The notes beneath the pieces were generated by a model that saw nothing but the letters and a program-made list of their open reading frames with translations, did not search any database and was not told where the DNA came from. From Rhodeus uyekii (taxonomy: Eukaryota > Chordata > Actinopteri > Cypriniformes > Acheilognathidae), in NCBI GenBank assembly GCA_037043235.1, contig JAWRVZ010000258.1, forward strand, positions 481,001 through 545,000: 64,000 bases of DNA, read 5' to 3'. Made by a program: the position numbers and the translations under genes. The stretch's first letter is position 1. Each line of letters opens with the position of its first letter. Positions 32,972 through 39,276 of the stretch are shown in pieces.

Positions 32972-35196
32972 TTAAAAATTATAAATATATTTAATAAATT
33001 AGATATTAAAGCTTTTTAAATTAATAATAAAACAAAATCTCTACTTCTTGATTCTCTAATCAGATTACGGTATTTTTCCCAAATAAAGAAATGGTTTGAA
33101 AAAAATGAATAGAAAAGAAGGTAAAGACTATCTAACAGCAGAAGGCACTGATAATCTGGTAAGTTTGAGCGCATTGGGAATCAGTTTACATTTACATCAT
33201 ATTTATTTAACATTAATTTTACATGCGGCACACAGTGAAAATGAAATATGACAAGTGAATATAGTTTGAAATCACAGACGACAGATTCATTGATTATCAA
33301 TACAGTTGCAGCTCTAATAAGAAACAAAGCACACAAATAGTGGAAATACAGCCGACTGTTTTTACACATGCATTTATCAGACGCTTTTATCATTGCATTC
33401 AAGAAACACATTGACACTTTAATCAGTTCTTGCTTTCCCTGGGAATCGAACCCATGACCTTGATGTTGCAAGCTCTGCTCTCTACTGTTAGAGACACAAG
33501 AAGGTTACGACCGTCTGTTAATGCACATGTGATGTTTGTACCTGGAGGGTGTTGTGGGGAAGAATGCACAGAGGTTCCCGGGGTTCCTGAGGGATTATCA
33601 GGGCCCTCTGTCCTGGGAGGGGCCCCGGCGTAATGATGGCTCATGGGACTGTGCAGGTTTTGGTTGTAGTGTTGTTGAACTGTAAACACATGGGGTAACA
33701 AGCATGTCACGTGTTTTACTGCCCTCATACATAACACATTCGGAGGAAACAAACCTGCATTGGATTGGCCGTTGACCGTGTGGCTGAGGGGCGGAGCTCC
33801 GTAACCGGGGTGAGCTGGTGTGGGCGTGGCCCCGTTGCCTTGAGAATACTGCTGCAAAGAACTCTGGGTAAGTGGCGGTGGCATTCCCGCAGAAACCGGA
33901 GGCTGTCCGGCGGCAGCTTGAGAGGATCTCAGCGTGCCATACTGGCTGCTCCCAGGGGCTGATGGGTAGGAAACGATGGGGTACAGCGGGGCGCCGAGGT
34001 GGTTCCCGCCCGATGTTGCCGCCGCCACCAAGTTAGGCTGACTATACGCCTGTCCGTAATACCCGGCTGGCATGGTGTAGGGCGCAGTCTGCTGCACATT
34101 TGAGGTGGAGTACTGATGCGCGGGCGGCTGCGATGCTGGAGGCGCTGCGTACAGCGACGGCCCTGAGCTGTTCTGGTAGTAGTTCCCACTATAGTTTGTG
34201 CCCGAAACTGGGATTTTGCCAGCGGGAGGAGCGGCCACAGGGGGGTAACCGGCGGGCGGAGCGGGGCTATAGTAGTTGGATGCGGGATGCATGGCAGGGA
34301 ACGACTGTCCCGGACCTGTTCAAAAACAATCATTGTGAAACTGCCATGCAAATGACGCACAAATGTGACACAATTTGATGAATCACAAGCTTTACACAAA
34401 CTGACCCATGAAAACCAACCAAACTCGCATCAATCCTCATTTCCCTTACAAATAAGACGGGAATATCACAATACTAGAGTCATCGTTTATCATATTTATA
34501 CACTGTATTTACATGCTAAAAGGGTTATTATAGTTAATATATTATATTATACATAAAATCCTATAGTCTATTATAAACAAAACAAACCATTTTTGATTGT
34601 TATTTGAAACAAAATAATTGTTAACTGAAATATAATTTTTAAAAAAAATTGTGTGTATATATATATATACATATATATGAGTAATTGATTAATATTCATG
34701 ACATATTTATTCTGCGAGCTCAATTTTCCACAAATATGAAGAGACTGATCGCGACAATTACATGTTTCAGATCGACACGATGACAAAATATTAAAAGATT
34801 AATAATCCGGACGTTTAATGTTTTTAAAAACAACAACTAAAGCACTAAACTAGCCGCTAGCCGCTAATGACAGATGACAACAAACTGGCTGGAATTAACA
34901 TCCATTAAAACAAACCGACAGCTGGTTTATTAATTTAATGACAGAAAGAATGTTATTATTGTATTGTGATCTGTATCTGGCTAACTTCTCTGGTCTGTTA
35001 TCAGTGGATGTGAGAGTGAGTTTATCCGTTATTCGGTTGTGATGTTGGCGTTAGCTTTAGCATGTTAGCTCCTGCGGATCCGCCGCTTTAATCCCGTACC
35101 GTTGCGATTATCCGCCGCTCCGCCTCCGTTCCGGGTTGAGTTCATGCTGTGATTGTGCGCGGGCGGGTTGGGGTTCGTGTGTCCCGGGGTGGACAT
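7431..35196 (-). CDS. sec24b: sec24b, COPII coat cargo-binding subunit Sec24B (24 coding exons)
   Basis: Sec24 pairs with Sec23 in the inner COPII coat, binds cargo export signals, and helps bud vesicles from the endoplasmic reticulum. Exons (5' to 3', high to low coordinate): 35196-35100, 34315-33755, 33679-33542, 32215-32105, 21965-21882, 21801-21635, 21564-21380, 21299-21197, 17075-16949, 16868-16759, 16651-16539, 16458-16340, 15425-15370, 15289-15083, 14040-13917, 13831-13673, 11730-11557, 11373-11263, 10447-10272, 10029-9892, 9542-9438, 9366-9274, 7760-7657, 7545-7431. All junctions are GT/AG and all phases agree; the 3477 nt give 1158 aa (human SEC24B is about 1268). The N-terminus is a disordered Pro/Ser/Tyr/Gln region. 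The zinc finger is C495, C498, C516, C519, then trunk, beta-barrel, helical and gelsolin-like parts. [13 protein letters not shown] and the acidic DEEDEEAG segment favour Sec24B over Sec24A. Introns are loaded with repeats. Confidence 0.97.
7625..7651. repeat. (GA)n microsatellite in sec24b intron 23
   Basis: Pure GA run, TC on the transcript, starting a few bases past the exon 23 donor. Confidence 0.95.
7657..7760 (-). CDS. sec24b: sec24b exon 23
   Basis: Encodes [20 protein letters not shown] then [15 protein letters not shown]. The donor GTACGT is followed at once by a (TC)n tract in the 111-base intron 23. Confidence 0.96.
7761..9273. other. sec24b intron 22
   Basis: Mostly AT-rich noncoding DNA. 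It holds (TA)n tracts at about 8498-8551 and 8592-8620, with poly-T/poly-A runs. No mobile element or RNA gene is recognised. Confidence 0.85.
9274..9366 (-). CDS. sec24b: sec24b exon 22
   Basis: Encodes [20 protein letters not shown] then [11 protein letters not shown], gelsolin-like domain. Donor GTGAGT. Confidence 0.97.
9438..9542 (-). CDS. sec24b: sec24b exon 21
   Basis: Encodes [20 protein letters not shown] then [15 protein letters not shown], the start of the gelsolin-like domain. Consensus donor GTAAGT. Confidence 0.97.
9543..9891. other. sec24b intron 20
   Basis: A 349-base intron with ordinary AT-rich sequence; nothing else seen. Confidence 0.85.
9892..10029 (-). CDS. sec24b: sec24b exon 20
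   Basis: Encodes [40 protein letters not shown] and DNMTEQ. Phase 0 at both ends, helical domain. Confidence 0.97.
10092..10208 (-). mobile_element. tRNA-derived SINE, copy 1
   Basis: On the minus strand it carries the B-box-like GGGTTCGATTCCC, then AGGGAAAGCAAGAACTGATT and the middle block TGTGTTTCTTGAATGCAATG. Inserted in sec24b intron 19. The family recurs at least ten more times in the window. Confidence 0.85.
10272..10447 (-). CDS. sec24b: sec24b exon 19
   Basis: Encodes [20 protein letters not shown] and on to [14 protein letters not shown], helical domain. The acceptor is preceded by a (GT)n run. The donor GTGGGG is weak in positions +4 to +6, but phase and homology support it. Confidence 0.96.
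10448..11262. other. sec24b intron 18
   Basis: Contains a short (CA)n next to the exon 19 acceptor (about 10450-10465) and TG-rich DNA with (GT)n at 11188-11213. The rest is AT-rich; no gene seen. Confidence 0.85.
11263..11373 (-). CDS. sec24b: sec24b exon 18
   Basis: Encodes [20 protein letters not shown] then [16 protein letters not shown], at the junction to the helical domain. Confidence 0.97.
11557..11730 (-). CDS. sec24b: sec24b exon 17
   Basis: Encodes [40 protein letters not shown] and then ALLYTSSKG, the beta-barrel region. The 1.9-kb intron before it holds a mariner-like element. Confidence 0.98.
12269..13579. mobile_element. Mariner/Tc1-like nonautonomous element, 1.3 kb
   Basis: Termini CAGCAATACCTTGAG and CTCAAGGCATTACTG are near-perfect inverted repeats flanked by TA on both sides, the target duplication typical of Tc1/mariner. 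The subterminal region repeats GAGATACGAG several times. No transposase frame is visible, so it is a degenerate or nonautonomous copy. It lies in sec24b intron 16 and has a smaller relative at 60510-60935. Confidence 0.75.
12632..13324. mobile_element. Nested inverted-repeat element inside the mariner-like copy
   Basis: TTTTCATGGGTGAAAGTT near 12635 is mirrored by AACTTTCACCCATG near 13308. This defines an inner block of about 690 bases with its own inverted termini. It could be an element inserted in the mariner-like copy or part of that copy's own interior. Confidence 0.45.
13673..13831 (-). CDS. sec24b: sec24b exon 16
   Basis: Encodes [20 protein letters not shown] and then [20 protein letters not shown] followed by CTKG, joining the trunk to the beta-barrel. 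Phase 1 at both ends. Confidence 0.98.
13892..13914. repeat. (GT)n microsatellite at exon 15 donor
   Basis: A GT run of about 23 bases within the 85-base intron 15, touching the donor site of exon 15. Confidence 0.95.
13917..14040 (-). CDS. sec24b: sec24b exon 15
   Basis: Encodes [20 protein letters not shown] then [33 protein letters not shown] is diagnostic of Sec24B. The donor GTACACAC runs straight into a CA/GT microsatellite inside an 85-base intron. Confidence 0.98.
14370..14680. repeat. Dispersed repeat, copy A (second copy near 62.1 kb)
   Basis: Shares long near-identical blocks with 62060-62335. Examples are GATGAGGGCGGGGCAATAAC, CAATCAAGCCCCGCCCACAT and TTGAGAAGCGATTCTCTCG. The family is unnamed here. 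It contains several CCAAT-like and GC-box-like words, and no coding frame is conserved. Confidence 0.8.
14850..14904. repeat. (CA)n microsatellite
   Basis: A CA run of about 54 bases in sec24b intron 14. Confidence 0.95.
15083..15289 (-). CDS. sec24b: sec24b exon 14
   Basis: Encodes [40 protein letters not shown] and [20 protein letters not shown], then DPNLRSSTK. These are hallmark Sec24 trunk blocks. 207 nt, phase 0 at both ends. Confidence 0.98.
15370..15425 (-). CDS. sec24b: sec24b exon 13
   Basis: A 56-nt exon encoding [18 protein letters not shown]. It is too short to be seen as an open frame on its own but is required for phase and matches Sec24B. Confidence 0.95.
15657..15776. mobile_element. 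Short inverted-repeat element (GGTTTCACAGAC family)
   Basis: Starts CAGGTTTCACAGACCAGGCT and ends CCTGTCTGTGAAACCGG, inverted termini matching a family I recognise as widespread in teleost genomes. No transposase. Located in sec24b intron 12, whose remainder is AT-rich. Confidence 0.65.
16340..16458 (-). CDS. sec24b: sec24b exon 12
   Basis: Encodes [20 protein letters not shown] then [19 protein letters not shown], part of the trunk domain. EGLSQPQM fits Sec24B rather than Sec24A (which has ESLSQPQM). Confidence 0.98.
16539..16651 (-). CDS. sec24b: sec24b exon 11
   Basis: Encodes [20 protein letters not shown] and on to [10 protein letters not shown], the first strand of the von Willebrand A-like trunk fold. 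Donor GTGAGA. Confidence 0.98.
16704..16758. repeat. (CA)n microsatellite forming the exon 10 donor
   Basis: A 55-base CA run; on the transcript it is (GT)n and its first GT is the 5' splice site of intron 10. Confidence 0.95.
16759..16868 (-). CDS. sec24b: sec24b exon 10
   Basis: Encodes [20 protein letters not shown] then [17 protein letters not shown], a Sec23/Sec24 trunk entry motif. The donor is GTGTGTGTG, the first units of a (GT)n microsatellite that fills most of the 107-base intron. Confidence 0.97.
16949..17075 (-). CDS. sec24b: sec24b exon 9 (zinc finger)
   Basis: Encodes [16 protein letters not shown], then the four-cysteine zinc finger (C495, C498, C516, C519) and YRVND. Its acceptor, tacag, is preceded immediately by the giant TC-rich array, so the array itself serves as the polypyrimidine tract. 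Confidence 0.98.
17080..20564. repeat. 3.5-kb GA-rich homopurine minisatellite in sec24b intron 8
   Basis: Degenerate tandem array built from GACAGAAACAGAGAAGAGAG, GGGAGGGAAGAGAGAGA and (GA)n, with unit lengths mostly 30-60 bases. The plus strand is almost all purine; C appears almost only in ACAG and T only in ATACAG. It has no stop codon in several frames on both strands, which creates three spurious frames of about 1175-1200 codons. It ends within four bases of the exon 9 splice acceptor. Such tracts can form triplex (H-DNA) structures and are prone to length change. Confidence 0.97.
20762..20905 (+). mobile_element. tRNA-derived SINE, copy 2
   Basis: Contains AGTAGAGAGCAGCGCTTGCA, the B-box-like GGGTTTGATTCCC, TGTGTTTCTTGAATGCGATG and the tail GATAAAAGCAGCTGACAAATG. 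The tail resembles the L2-type LINE 3' tail used by several fish SINEs. In sec24b intron 8, upstream of the GA array in transcript order. Confidence 0.85.
21101..21171 (-). mobile_element. tRNA-derived SINE, copy 3 (3' part only)
   Basis: The tail GCATTTATCCGACGCTTTTA plus the middle block in reverse orientation, without the B-box. It lies less than 30 bases from the exon 8 donor, in intron 8. Confidence 0.75.
21197..21299 (-). CDS. sec24b: sec24b exon 8
   Basis: Encodes [20 protein letters not shown] then [14 protein letters not shown], a block almost unchanged across vertebrate Sec24A/B. It ends in phase 0 before the 4.1-kb intron 8 that carries the GA/TC array. Confidence 0.98.
21380..21564 (-). 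CDS. sec24b: sec24b exon 7
   Basis: Encodes [16 protein letters not shown], then [15 protein letters not shown] and [14 protein letters not shown]. The [13 protein letters not shown] block is strongly conserved in Sec24A/B and marks the end of the disordered arm. Consensus donor GTAAGA. Confidence 0.97.
21635..21801 (-). CDS. sec24b: sec24b exon 6
   Basis: Encodes [20 protein letters not shown] and a Pro/Gly/Tyr-rich continuation ending QPYAQ. The PFGY-Y-T-QPGYQ pattern is characteristic of Sec24B. It ends in phase 0 before gtaccg. Confidence 0.95.
21882..21965 (-). CDS. sec24b: sec24b exon 5
   Basis: An 84-nt exon encoding [19 protein letters not shown] and on to GGSYT, close to the matching Sec24B region. 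It follows the 10.1-kb intron 4. The donor is ACAG|gtacgt. Confidence 0.95.
22081..22247. mobile_element. 167-bp inverted-repeat element (AGGGCTGCAC family)
   Basis: Termini AGGGCTGCACGATT and AATTGTGCAGCCCT are inverted repeats of a common teleost short element, probably hAT-like. The flanks TTTTAACT and TTTCAACT could be a decayed 8-bp target duplication. Located in sec24b intron 4. Partial relatives are seen near 12236 and 32758. Confidence 0.65.
22565..23756. repeat. Core repeat cluster 1 (three copies)
   Basis: Three copies at about 22640-22980, 23060-23385 and 23410-23756 share GCGATCGGGGGTACGATG, AACTCGGAGCGAG and CACCCCTGGGGTGC. The first two are each preceded by the palindrome-like GTGGTGCTCG ... 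CGAGCACTACTATTACTATC. Divergence between copies is modest. Confidence 0.8.
23757..24780. repeat. Composite arm, copy A
   Basis: Starts with a short core copy (23763-23945), then shared sequence with GAATGGGGAAAACCGTCCCA, GTCATAGAGACAAGGGGGAG and AGCCACGCCCTAGCAACCAT. Closely related to 26331-27360 and 27796-28830. Confidence 0.8.
24781..25505. repeat. CCTAGCAACC minisatellite 1 with X-box motifs
   Basis: Tandem 10-30 base units around CCTAGCAACC and ACTCTGGTTACCCTAGCAAC. By eye I count ten exact matches to GTNRCC-N2-RGYAAC, the RFX X-box consensus: 24911, 24954, 24986, 25029, 25190, 25222, 25297, 25329, 25372 and 25447 (the last has GTGACC). It lies inside the composite block in sec24b intron 4. 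Confidence 0.85.
25503..25568. repeat. Element-end sequence with small hairpin and CTAG
   Basis: GGCCCGGGGCGGA leads to GAGCACCACTCACATTTTCT and a 6-bp hairpin ACATTT/AAATGT, ending CTAG. The same end occurs at 27378-27443. A hairpin followed by CTAG resembles a Helitron 3' end, but the stem is short and no 5' end was identified. Confidence 0.45.
25569..26330. repeat. Core repeat cluster 2 (two copies)
   Basis: Copies at about 25620-25965 and 25995-26330, introduced by the GTGGTGCTCGTTGGCGAGCA palindrome. Same core words as cluster 1. Confidence 0.8.
26331..27360. repeat. Composite arm, copy B
   Basis: Nearly collinear with 23757-24780 and 27796-28830. It ends with only a stub of the CCTAGCAACC array. 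Confidence 0.8.
27440..27795. repeat. Core repeat cluster 3 (one copy)
   Basis: One core copy, nearly identical to 25975-26330, which suggests a recent duplication of this part of the block. Confidence 0.8.
27796..28830. repeat. Composite arm, copy C
   Basis: Third copy of the roughly 1-kb arm, beginning with a short core copy and leading into minisatellite 2. Confidence 0.8.
28831..29345. repeat. CCTAGCAACC minisatellite 2 with X-box motifs
   Basis: Same repeat family as 24781-25505. Exact GTNRCC-N2-RGYAAC matches start at 28905, 29098, 29119, 29162, 29183 and 29226. Confidence 0.85.
29745..29890. repeat. Dispersed teleost repeat (GTGACACTgAAGAC family), copy 1
   Basis: Contains AGAAATGTTTCTTGAGCAGC and GGATTTCTGTGACACTAAAG. 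Related blocks are at 30975-31110 and 50985-51120. I recognise the pattern from fish genomes but cannot name the parent element. Confidence 0.6.
30625..30655. repeat. (CA)n microsatellite
   Basis: CA run in sec24b intron 4. Confidence 0.95.
30766..30965 (-). repeat. Two units of the 104/112-bp minisatellite family, inverted
   Basis: Contains CAGTGTAATATTATATCAGT and AAAACAGCTGTTTTCTATGT, the reverse complement of the units arrayed at 37.9-39.1 and 46.3-47.2 kb. Confidence 0.8.
30975..31110. repeat. Dispersed teleost repeat (GTGACACTgAAGAC family), copy 2
   Basis: Contains TCTTCAGTGTCACATGATCT, then ATATGATGCTCAAAAAATA. Inverted or direct relatives lie at 29745 and 50985. Confidence 0.6.
31195..31605. 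mobile_element. Short element with AACCTGGGTTA inverted termini
   Basis: TTAAACCTGGGTTA at the left is answered by TAACCCAGGGTTAAA at the right, about 410 bases apart. The interior has no transposase frame. In sec24b intron 4. Confidence 0.5.
32105..32215 (-). CDS. sec24b: sec24b exon 4 (acidic segment)
   Basis: Encodes [11 protein letters not shown] followed by a serine run and an acidic stretch, [13 protein letters not shown]. It matches the acidic segment of human SEC24B in order and spacing, which helps separate Sec24B from its paralogues. Phase 1 at both ends. Confidence 0.93.
32216..33541. other. sec24b intron 3
   Basis: Holds a (GA)n tract (about 32250-32286) beginning 35 bases past the exon 4 acceptor. 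It also has poly-T runs, (TA)n at about 32929-32966 and SINE copy 4. Otherwise AT-rich and noncoding. Confidence 0.85.
33361..33494 (-). mobile_element. tRNA-derived SINE, copy 4
   Basis: Minus-strand copy with tail, middle block and B-box-like GGGTTCGATTCCC, in sec24b intron 3, about 50 bases from the exon 3 donor. Confidence 0.85.
33542..33679 (-). CDS. sec24b: sec24b exon 3
   Basis: Begins [10 protein letters not shown] after a tttacag acceptor and ends HPPG before gtacaa. It encodes more of the disordered N-terminal arm. Intron 2, upstream of it, is only 75 bases. Confidence 0.92.
33755..34315 (-). CDS. sec24b: sec24b exon 2
   Basis: A 561-nt exon coding a low-complexity Pro/Ala/Tyr/Gln/Ser segment (for example [12 protein letters not shown] and HTVNGQSNA). 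It corresponds to the disordered N-terminal arm of Sec24. The acceptor is tgaacag, the donor is GCAG|gtttgt, and it is phase 1 at both ends. Confidence 0.92.
34316..35099. other. sec24b intron 1
   Basis: AT-rich, with a short (TA)n near 34655-34677 and no recognised mobile element. Its start, next to exon 1, is CpG-richer. Confidence 0.8.
35100..35196 (-). CDS. sec24b: sec24b exon 1 (start codon)
   Basis: ATG at 35196-35194 opens [10 protein letters not shown], matching the short MS-x-P start of Sec24B proteins. It encodes 32 residues and ends in phase 1 at AACG before a GTACGG donor. It sits in CpG-rich DNA, as expected for a promoter-proximal exon. Confidence 0.88.
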
Positions 35197-35345
35197 CTCT
35201 ATCCGAGCGCGTGCGGATCCTGCAGAGGGCGGAGATGAGAGAGAGAGATCGCCGGGTGCGAGTCTCCATCTGCCCGCGCCGAGCGCAGCCTCTGACCGAC
35301 TAACGGCGCGGATCACAGGAATACACGGGCCGATCCCTTCAAAAT
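35197..35345 (-). promoter_or_regulatory. Probable sec24b 5' leader and CpG-rich promoter
   Basis: GC- and CpG-rich DNA immediately upstream of the ATG at 35196, ending where simple repeats begin. No TATA box is seen, which is usual for a housekeeping CpG promoter. The start site is not determined. Confidence 0.55.
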
Positions 35346-35368
35346 AAAAGCCCTCAAAACAGAATATC

Positions 35369-35462
35369 CTCCTCCTCTTCTTCTTCTTCTTTTTTTTTTT
35401 CTTCTTCTTCTTCTTCTTCTTCTTCTTCTTCTTCTTCTTCTTCTTCTTCTTCTTCTTCTTCA
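35369..35462. repeat. (CTT)n / (TTC)n trinucleotide tract
   Basis: About 90 bases of CTT repeat with one poly-T interruption; GAA on the minus strand, the strand of sec24b. It lies about 175 bases upstream of the sec24b ATG. Confidence 0.95.
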
Positions 35463-35830
35463 AAATAAGAATATTAATAACAATAATAATAATAATAAAA
35501 ATAATAATGTTAATGATAATAACAATAATAATAATAATAATAATAAGGATAATGATAATGATAATCATAATATCAATCGTAAAAACAATCATAACTATAA
35601 TGATGATTATTATGATGATAATAATAATAATAGTAATAATAAATATAACAGCTATAATAATGAATATAATAATAATGAGGAATATAACAATAATAACAAT
35701 AATAATCATACAAATTAAAATAATAATAGCTATAATGATGATTATGATAATAATAATAATAATAATAATAACAGCTATAATGATTAATATAATAATGATT
35801 AATATAATAATAATAAATATGATTTAATGA

Positions 35831-35889
<59 letters not shown>

Positions 35890-35890
35890 C
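35463..35890. repeat. Degenerate (AAT)n then (GAT)n tract
   Basis: Roughly 360 bases of AAT/GAT-type trinucleotides, ending with a clean (GAT)n at about 35832-35889. Open frames across it are low-complexity artefacts. Confidence 0.95.
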
Positions 35891-37844
35891 ATAAAGATAA
35901 TGGTAATGGTTATGGGTTTGATTGTTGTTATATTTTATTTATATTTCAACATTTTATTTATATTTATATTTTGACTGTTTCAAAGTAACTTCATGCTAAT
36001 AAATGGGACAATAATAGTGTTGTAATTATGATGAAATAGCTTCAATTTCAACTGTGAACCTCTTTCAAATTATACAAGTGTCATTATTCATCTCAATTCA
36101 GTTTTAATGTTGATTCAGTTCAGTTCAATAACAACTAATTCAATTCTGCTGTAAAGGCAACAGTGTCTTTATTCAGATCAGTTCAAGTTATAGTGTCATC
36201 CCATAGTGTTAGTATAGAACGACAATATTTTCTGAATATTATTTTTCAACAGTGTATAATTTTTGCTCTTGGTCCCATGATGTTTATAATGTTTTGGGCA
36301 TTAATCCCCAAATTAGTTTTGACCTTTGAGTTAAACTCAAATCTGAATCTTCTTCTGTCTGTGTGCAGAGGGCAAATATGTCTCCTGAAATGATATCAGC
36401 TAAATTATGATACATTTATCCAAGACATAAGACATAGTCTCATAATAAGCCACAAGCAGGATTGAGTTTCATGTCTATTCACTTCCTTGCTCTTCCTGTG
36501 TCATTTCCTTCACCTGTCATGTCAATCTACTCGTGTATATAAACCCTCATGTTTTCTCTTGTTTCACCTGAGCGTGGATGTCTCCATGTCCCAGGTTTTT
36601 GCACAAGTGTGTGGGTTTGTTTATAGTTAAATTATTTTGTTTTGCTAAATAAAGAGAGTTTCAGTTCTACATGCTGTCTTCATCCTTCCGCATCGCACGC
36701 CGTTCTCCTTGTTAACAAACGTGTGCTGTTCATTTTACTATTAATTTACATCAATGATCCACCATGTGTTGCAAGGTGTTTTTTATTCTTTATATAGACA
36801 TCCTGACATCACAGACATCACATACATGATGAAAAGTTTGCCTCTCACTCTGAATCTGACACCTTATTAGGCTTTATAGGTAATTATATGACTTCTGAGT
36901 AATAAATACCACATCCTTTTGCCAAGAAAACAACACTCTCTGTCTGTGCTGGAGGCAAATTTCTTTATATCACACGATAAACTGAGATTAGTAGTTAGAA
37001 AAGGGAAGGAGTGATTGACAAAGGAGTGGAAAATAACCGGCTCTGAATGTGTTGCACGCATTGCTCAACGACGCCACTGCATCCTTCAACAGCAATTTCC
37101 TTCCCTGTTTGCACAGTCACTTTACTCATGTGTGGAGAGATAGGAAACATAACATCATTGCTGTAAAAACCACCACAAGTTCAATTTGGGAAACTTTCAA
37201 TTCAGTTGAGAATAACCAACAAGCTCAGTCAAGCACATGCAATTAAAATAGCTTTATTGAAAAACTGTCAATAGTTAAAAACTTCCTCAATAATGTTCAA
37301 CATTCACACAAACTCTCTAAGTAAAAGCAGCTGTACAACAGATACTTTACTGAAGCGCCAGGCTTCCTAACAAACATTAGTAGTGTTAAAGTAATCAAAA
37401 CATGTTACTTCCATAATGTAACGCATATGAAAAGGATATTTAATGACGGGAAAAAAATTAAATGACTGATTTTGTCCATCAGATGTTATAAAAGTGAGGG
37501 TTTCATGAGTTGAAAGGGGCTTTTTGGAGTGTGAAGCAATTATTATTATTATTATTCGATGAGAAATTTCCAAACTCCTTTGGAATAATATGCACTATGG
37601 ATCGATCACAATAAGACCGACAATATGAATTATGGAAGTAAACAGATTTCATGTTGACCTTAAATATTCAGACCATAAAACTCTCTTAGAACCAATAACA
37701 GCAGTTTAAAACAGCGAGCATAACTTTCAGTCAAATGCACAATGATGGTGCACTTCTGGCCAAAAGTAAAAAAAAGATATATATATTTTAATTTATTTAT
37801 TTGAGAAATATTGTGAAATATTATATCAACCTAAAACAGCTTTT

Positions 37845-37850
<6 letters not shown>
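35891..37850. other. Intergenic DNA between sec24b and lrrn4cl
   Basis: AT-rich; apart from the possible LTR fragment no gene or named repeat is seen. Small frames here show no protein-like features. Confidence 0.6.
36400..36720 (+). other. Possible LTR fragment (TATA box and AATAAA in order)
   Basis: GTGTATATAAACCC at about 36533 is followed by AATAAA at about 36648, the U3-R order of an LTR. I could not find matching TG...CA ends or a target duplication, so this is tentative. Confidence 0.3.

Positions 37851-37922
<72 letters not shown>
37851..37922. repeat. (AT)n microsatellite
   Basis: About 70 bases of AT repeat directly preceding the minisatellite array. Confidence 0.95.
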
Positions 37923-37924
<2 letters not shown>

Positions 37925-39130
37925 TGTAACATGTAATATTACATTGTTTTACTGTATTTATCATCTAATAAATTCAGCTTTAATCACAGGAATAAATGAC
38001 ACTTTACTATATATTCACATAGAAAACAGCTGTTTTACACGGATATAATATTACACTGTTTTACTGTATTTATCATCTAATAATTAATCACAGGAATAAA
38101 TGACACTTTACTATATATTCACATAGAAAACAGCTGTTTTACACGGATATAATATTACACTGTTTTACTGTATTTATCATCTAATAATTAATCACAGGAA
38201 TAAATGACACTTTACTATATATTCACATAGAAAACAGCTGTTTTACACGGATATAATATTACACTGTTTTACTGTATTTATCATCTAATAATTAATCACA
38301 GGAATAAATGACACTTTACTATATATTCACATAGAAAACAGCTGTTTTACACGGATATAATATTACACTGTTTTACTGTATTTATCATCTAATAATTAAT
38401 CACAGGAATAAATGACACTTTACTATATATTCACATAGAAAACAGCTGTTTTACACTGATATAATATTACACTGTTTTACTGTATTTATCATCTAATAAT
38501 TAATCACAGGAATAAATTATACTTTACTATATATTCACATAGAAAACAGCTGTTTTACACTGATATAATATTACACTGTTTTACTGTATTTATCATCGAA
38601 TAAATTCACCTTTAATCACAGGAATAAATTATACTTTATTTTATATTCACATAGAAAACAGCTGTTTTACACTGATATAATATTACACTGTTTTACTGTA
38701 TTTATCGTCTAATAAATTCAGCTTTAATCACAGGAATAAATGACACTTTACTATATATTCACATAGAAAACAGCTGTTTTACACTGATATAATATTACAC
38801 TGTTTTACTGTATTTATCATCTAATAAATTCAGCTTTAATCACAGGAATAAATTATACTTTATTTTATATTCACATAGAAAACAGCTGTTTTACACTGAT
38901 ATAATATTACACTGTTTTACTGTATTTATCATCTAATAAATTCAGCTTGAATCACAGGAATAAATTATACTTTATTATATATTCACATAGAAAACAGCTG
39001 TTTTACACTGATATAATATTACACTGTTTTACTGTATTTATCGTCTAATAAATTCAGCTTTAATCACAGGAATAAATGACACTTTACTATATATTCACAT
39101 AGAAAACAGTTGTTTTAGGTTGTAATAATA
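37925..39130. repeat. 104/112-bp minisatellite, array 1
   Basis: Units contain TTACACTGTTTTACTGTATT, AATCACAGGAATAAATGACA and the palindrome AAAACAGCTGTTTT. The TTACAC word recurs at 38051, 38155, 38259, 38363, 38467 and 38571 (exactly 104 apart), then 38683, 38795, 38907 and 39019 (exactly 112 apart). The 8-base difference is a deletion in the ATTCAGCTTT segment. Ends about 150 bases past the lrrn4cl stop codon. Confidence 0.95.
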
Positions 39131-39233
39131 TTACTGTATTTTTATCGAATAAATGTAACCTTGATAAGTAAGTGGCTTATTTTAAAAACTTTTGGACCAG
39201 TAGTGCACTTGTAAAAGTCTGTTTGCAGCTTGA

Positions 39234-39239
39234 TTTATT
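39234..39239 (-). terminator. Candidate lrrn4cl polyadenylation signal
   Basis: AATAAA on the minus strand, about 38 bases after the stop codon. A very short 3' UTR would result; further AATAAA words occur within the minisatellite just beyond. Confidence 0.35.
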
Positions 39240-39276
39240 CTCTCCATGTGTTTGAAATGTTTCATTAGTTTTGCGC

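Noticed and set aside
33423..33541. Extension of sec24b exon 3 through an open frame into the SINE
   Set aside because: A GTACAA donor at 33541 with matching phase to exon 4 and homology ending at HPPG show that the open frame beyond is intron read-through.
35065..35709. 214-codon minus-strand frame with Ile and Lys runs ahead of [10 protein letters not shown]
   Set aside because: The N-terminal part is trinucleotide repeat read through. Only the last part, from 35196, is sec24b exon 1.
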